From DASYAN01 sp036501345 (lineage in GTDB: Bacteria > Chloroflexota > Ktedonobacteria > Ktedonobacterales > Ktedonobacteraceae), in the NCBI GenBank assembly GCA_036501345.1, contig DASYAN010000567.1:1-17421 (forward strand): 17,421 nucleotides of DNA, in the 5' to 3' direction. The notes beneath the pieces were generated by a model. It made no database searches and was not told the origin of the DNA. It was given only the letters and a program-made list of their open reading frames with translations. Positions 14,429 to 17,421 of the stretch are shown here, piece after piece. Numbering within the stretch: the stretch's first letter is position 1; each line of letters opens with the position of its first letter. A program made the translations under genes and the position numbers.

Positions 14429-17421
14429 ATGGCAATTTCAACACCAGAGCCAGTCGAGGCAGCACAACCACGACAACAACCGCTTGCGGCTGTACCTCTA
14501 CGACCATCTTACAAGTTCATTAAAGTTGAGGATTACTTCCGCGATTACCAAAACTGGTATAGGCTCGATAAAGTATCATCCTATCATTTCGATGAAAAAA
14601 TAACACTTGCACTAGAGTTTCAAAGGAATGATCAGCGGCCCTGCACGATGCTGCTCCAGTTCCCACGCAAGGATACTATGAGGGTTCGCTTCAATCCCAA
14701 TAATGCTAGTGGGGATGACTACACGTCTTACAACACGCGTACAGTGGTCTTGGACACTCTAGACCAATTCATCGACATTATGGAAGATGTAAGGATAGCT
14801 TTCAGAATCGAGAAGAAAGGTGGAATGCAGACTCTCCAGCTTACCACGATGGGTGAAGATGATAAGCCAATCATGAGAGTCGAGATCAATTGTGATCCCT
14901 TCGAGATTACTGTTTACGACACCAAGCAAGATATTCAGGTCTGGAAAACAGCCCGGCACGGCATTTATTACGCGCCAAACGAGGATGGGGACTATTCCAT
15001 CATTCAAGCTGTAGAAAAGCCCGCCACCGCCAAGTTTATCGGGTTTGGTGAACAAGGCGGAAAGGAACTGGCCAAAAATACCTCTCAGTTGAACTACTTC
15101 AACTTCGACAATATGCGCTATCGACAGGTCTATGACCTGGGGCCATTCGAGGACAGCGAACCGCTGTACCACTCGGACCCATTCTTCATGGCGTTCAATG
15201 GCGCACCAAACAAAGATAGCGTTGTTGGCCTCTTTGTTGATAATCCCTCCCATGTGTGTATGGATATAGGTAGCCTCAACTCTGGACGCTATCTGCTTGG
15301 ATCTCGCTTCGGCGATCTTAACTACTACTTCTTCCTGGGCCAGAAGAGTGCTGATATCCTGGAGGCCTATACATCATTTATCGGGAAGGCAAGGTTAAAG
15401 CCTCGCTATATATTGGGATATCACCAGGGATGCTATGGCTATGAAACCCGAGCGGATCTGGAAAGGGCCGTGCATGATTATCGAGCACATCAGATTCCAC
15501 TGGATGGTTTGCATGTCGATGTCGATGTCCAGCACAGATACCAGACCTTCACCATTGACGAGAGCAAGTTCCCCAATCCCAAGGAGATGTTTGCTGCCCT
15601 CAAAGCGCTAGGCGTGAAGTGCAGTACGAACATCACACCTATTATTAGCAATCAGGATCCCAACTACCAGACCTACCGTCAAGGCTTGGAGAAGGGTTAC
15701 TTTATTGCCGATGAGCGCATTAACCCAGAGGATCCTGCTGGCTGGCATTACCAGGACTACGGTGGCGGCAACGAATATTATCAGAACTTCACCGATCCTG
15801 AGCACAATTTCAATAGCGGCAAACCGTTTATTGGAGAGGTGTACTACGGAGGTGATCGTGGCACCACTGGCCATTATGCCGATCTGGGACGAGGAGAAGT
15901 GCGTAGATGGTGGGGTGAACAATACAAATACCTCTTTGATATGGGACTAGAGATGGTCTGGCAAGATATGACGACGCCAGCGATCCGTAACACCCGTGGT
16001 GATATGCGCGGCTTTCCATTCAGATTAAAGGTTACTGATGATTTCTTCTCCGGCATTGCTCCCAAGAAGAGCCCCTCTATTAGGGCGTGGAACCTGTACT
16101 CGTACAATCTCCACAAGGCTACTTATCATGGCCTCAACGCTCTGGAAAGCAGGAAAAACAAGCGCAACTTTATCATCGGGCGCGGAAGTTTCACTGGAGT
16201 TCACAGATTCGCGGGATTGTGGACAGGAGACAATGCCTCATCCTGGGAGTTCCTCAGAATTAATGTCTCCCAGGTACTGGCCCTGGGCCTGTGCGGTACA
16301 GCAATCGCTGGAGAAGATATCGGCGGCTTTGAGCGCGAGAGGGATTGGGAACATTGGGCTGATCCTGAACTGGTGATTCGCTGGACATGTGCAGGTGCCT
16401 TCCTACCATGGTTCCGTAACCACTATATCGGCAAAGGTTTGAAATACTTCCAAGAGCCGTATGCATATCAGTATGCCATTGATAAATATAATATCCCACA
16501 GTATGTGCAATACCTCTATCGCAGTGTTTTGCCCATCTGCAAGCATTACATTGAATTGCGCTACCGGCTCCTTCAACTGTTCTATGACGCTATGTTTGAG
16601 AACACGCTCAATGGTATGCCCATCTGTCGCGCTATGATCCTCACGGATCCCCAAGATAAGGCACTCTTCAATGACAAGCTCGACTTCCTGGATAACCAGT
16701 TCTTAGTAGGCGAGGATTTGCTCATCGCTCCCATTTTAGAGCCGCAGTTAACTGGCCACGGCGGCAGACGTGATGTGTACCTTCCTGCACACAGCGACTG
16801 GTACCTTTTCATGGATAACAAAAGGCCTTTACTACCTATCACTGAGGGTGGTACCACAGTGCGCAACTTTGATGCACATATTGATGCCAATAGTGATCAT
16901 ATTGGCTTTATCATGCCAATATATGTGCGAGCTGGTGCGATCATTCCCACCATTGAGCTCGAACAGTATGTGGGAGAGCGCAATGCGAATAAGCAGCCGA
17001 ACCCGATTACCCTGAACATCTATCCTGCCAGCCTGAAAGAGGTAAAAGGAGAATATACCATGTACCTGGATGATGGGGTCAGTCGCTCTTCTGCTCCCAC
17101 GAAATTGCCAGGTAGCGATGAACCTTTGCTAGGTAAAGATGAACAAGCGAAAGATGAGTATCGTGAAACACGGATTACGCATGAGTACACAGGTACCAAG
17201 ACACGCGAGATCAGGGTAGAGCGTATCCATGATAACTACACGCCACCGTTGGAACGCTACTTCTTCACCGCAATATTGCACGATCCAGCCGAAGCCAGAG
17301 GAAGTTCAGGTCCCTTGCGGAGCATTACCATTGCTGGACATGAGATCCATCCAATTGCAGATGGTACTTCTGAGCAACGAGCCGATGTTCTCAATAATGC
17401 CTCAGATAATGCGTGGTACTA
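14429..17421 (+). CDS. GH31 enzyme resembling alpha-1,4-glucan lyase (3' end outside window)
   Basis: The frame is open from ATG 14429 (AGGGAGA six bases upstream) to the window edge: 997 complete codons, then TA. A Pro/Gln-rich N terminus precedes a beta-sandwich domain (about 30-300) with MRVRFNP and NYFNFDNMRYRQ. The barrel starts near PRYILGYHQG (325-334). DVDVQ (364-368), DYGGG, WQDMT with nucleophile D513, WTGDN with probable acid/base D601, GEDIGGF (628-634) and PWFRNHY (660-666) follow in order. From memory, algal and fungal alpha-1,4-glucan lyases share WQDMT, VDVDMQ, DYGGG and PWFRNHY, whereas GH31 hydrolases usually have W-x-DMNE. Lyases cleave starch or glycogen to 1,5-anhydro-D-fructose without water. 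No signal peptide is seen, so the substrate is likely intracellular glycogen or maltodextrin. GH31 membership is firm; lyase activity is inferred. Confidence 0.9.
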   Translation, partial: MAISTPEPVEAAQPRQQPLAAVPLRPSYKFIKVEDYFRDYQNWYRLDKVSSYHFDEKITLALEFQRNDQRPCTMLLQFPRKDTMRVRFNPNNASGDDYTSYNTRTVVLDTLDQFIDIMEDVRIAFRIEKKGGMQTLQLTTMGEDDKPIMRVEINCDPFEITVYDTKQDIQVWKTARHGIYYAPNEDGDYSIIQAVEKPATAKFIGFGEQGGKELAKNTSQLNYFNFDNMRYRQVYDLGPFEDSEPLYHSDPFFMAFNGAPNKDSVVGLFVDNPSHVCMDIGSLNSGRYLLGSRFGDLNYYFFLGQKSADILEAYTSFIGKARLKPRYILGYHQGCYGYETRADLERAVHDYRAHQIPLDGLHVDVDVQHRYQTFTIDESKFPNPKEMFAALKALGVKCSTNITPIISNQDPNYQTYRQGLEKGYFIADERINPEDPAGWHYQDYGGGNEYYQNFTDPEHNFNSGKPFIGEVYYGGDRGTTGHYADLGRGEVRRWWGEQYKYLFDMGLEMVWQDMTTPAIRNTRGDMRGFPFRLKVTDDFFSGIAPKKSPSIRAWNLYSYNLHKATYHGLNALESRKNKRNFIIGRGSFTGVHRFAGLWTGDNASSWEFLRINVSQVLALGLCGTAIAGEDIGGFERERDWEHWADPELVIRWTCAGAFLPWFRNHYIGKGLKYFQEPYAYQYAIDKYNIPQYVQYLYRSVLPICKHYIELRYRLLQLFYDAMFENTLNGMPICRAMILTDPQDKALFNDKLDFLDNQFLVGEDLLIAPILEPQLTGHGGRRDVYLPAHSDWYLFMDNKRPLLPITEGGTTVRNFDAHIDANSDHIGFIMPIYVRAGAIIPTIELEQYVGERNANKQPNPITLNIYPASLKEVKGEYTMYLDDGVSRSSAPTKLPGSDEPLLGKDEQAKDEYRETRITHEYTGTKTREIRVERIHDNYTPPLERYFFTAILHDPAEARGSSGPLRSITIAGHEIHPIADGTSEQRADVLNNASDNAWY

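Noticed and set aside
14759..15253. 164-codon minus-strand frame in the GH31 N-terminal domain
   Set aside because: Shadow of the GH31 reading frame, which shows conserved motifs throughout.
15608..15922. Open frame on the minus strand inside the GH31 gene
   Set aside because: It lies fully within a strongly conserved coding region on the other strand and has no recognisable family.

Overview
The window looks like a piece of a chromosome from a Ktedonobacteria-type Chloroflexota. This is inferred from moderate GC content and from the mix of genes: an EtfBA plus membrane FeS oxidoreductase operon, a membrane Ser/Thr kinase with a short extracytoplasmic beta domain, a PIG-V-like mannosyltransferase and a spermidine-synthase-like protein. 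No rRNA, tRNA or CRISPR array was seen. The placement rests on gene content only.

Left part (1-3450): the 3' end of a spermidine-synthase-like gene converges with a small zinc-binding protein gene and overlaps it by 22 bp. A 390-bp gap follows. It holds a hairpin resembling the right end of an IS200/IS605-type element and a small tandem repeat. Then come a polytopic PIG-V-family mannosyltransferase and a PH-like, two-helix membrane protein with its own promoter.

Middle (3450-7550): a clear electron-transfer operon, etfB-etfA followed by a 713-residue membrane FeS protein of the ETF:menaquinone oxidoreductase (EMO) type. A consensus-like promoter (TTGACA, 17 bp, TACAAT) lies upstream, with a dyad directly against its -35. 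This operon should carry electrons from acyl-CoA dehydrogenases to the quinone pool. An acyl-CoA dehydrogenase gene lies about 5 kb further on, on the other strand. Between them are a Ser/Thr kinase, a CorC/HlyC-type CBS membrane protein and a class I methyltransferase.

Right part (12780-17421): a 607-bp gap holds a 109-bp element with perfect 16-bp terminal inverted repeats. It abuts, and apparently truncates, an isochorismatase-family gene remnant. Then follow two same-strand genes: a 248-residue cupin-like protein and a very long GH31 gene that runs off the window, with at least 997 codons open. The GH31 protein matches the pattern of alpha-1,4-glucan lyases (WQDMT nucleophile motif, DVDVQ, DYGGG, PWFRNHY) better than that of ordinary alpha-glucosidases. 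The pair may form a bacterial 1,5-anhydrofructose pathway, with the lyase making anhydrofructose and the cupin possibly converting it further. This is the most interesting hypothesis in the window and is inference from sequence pattern and gene order.
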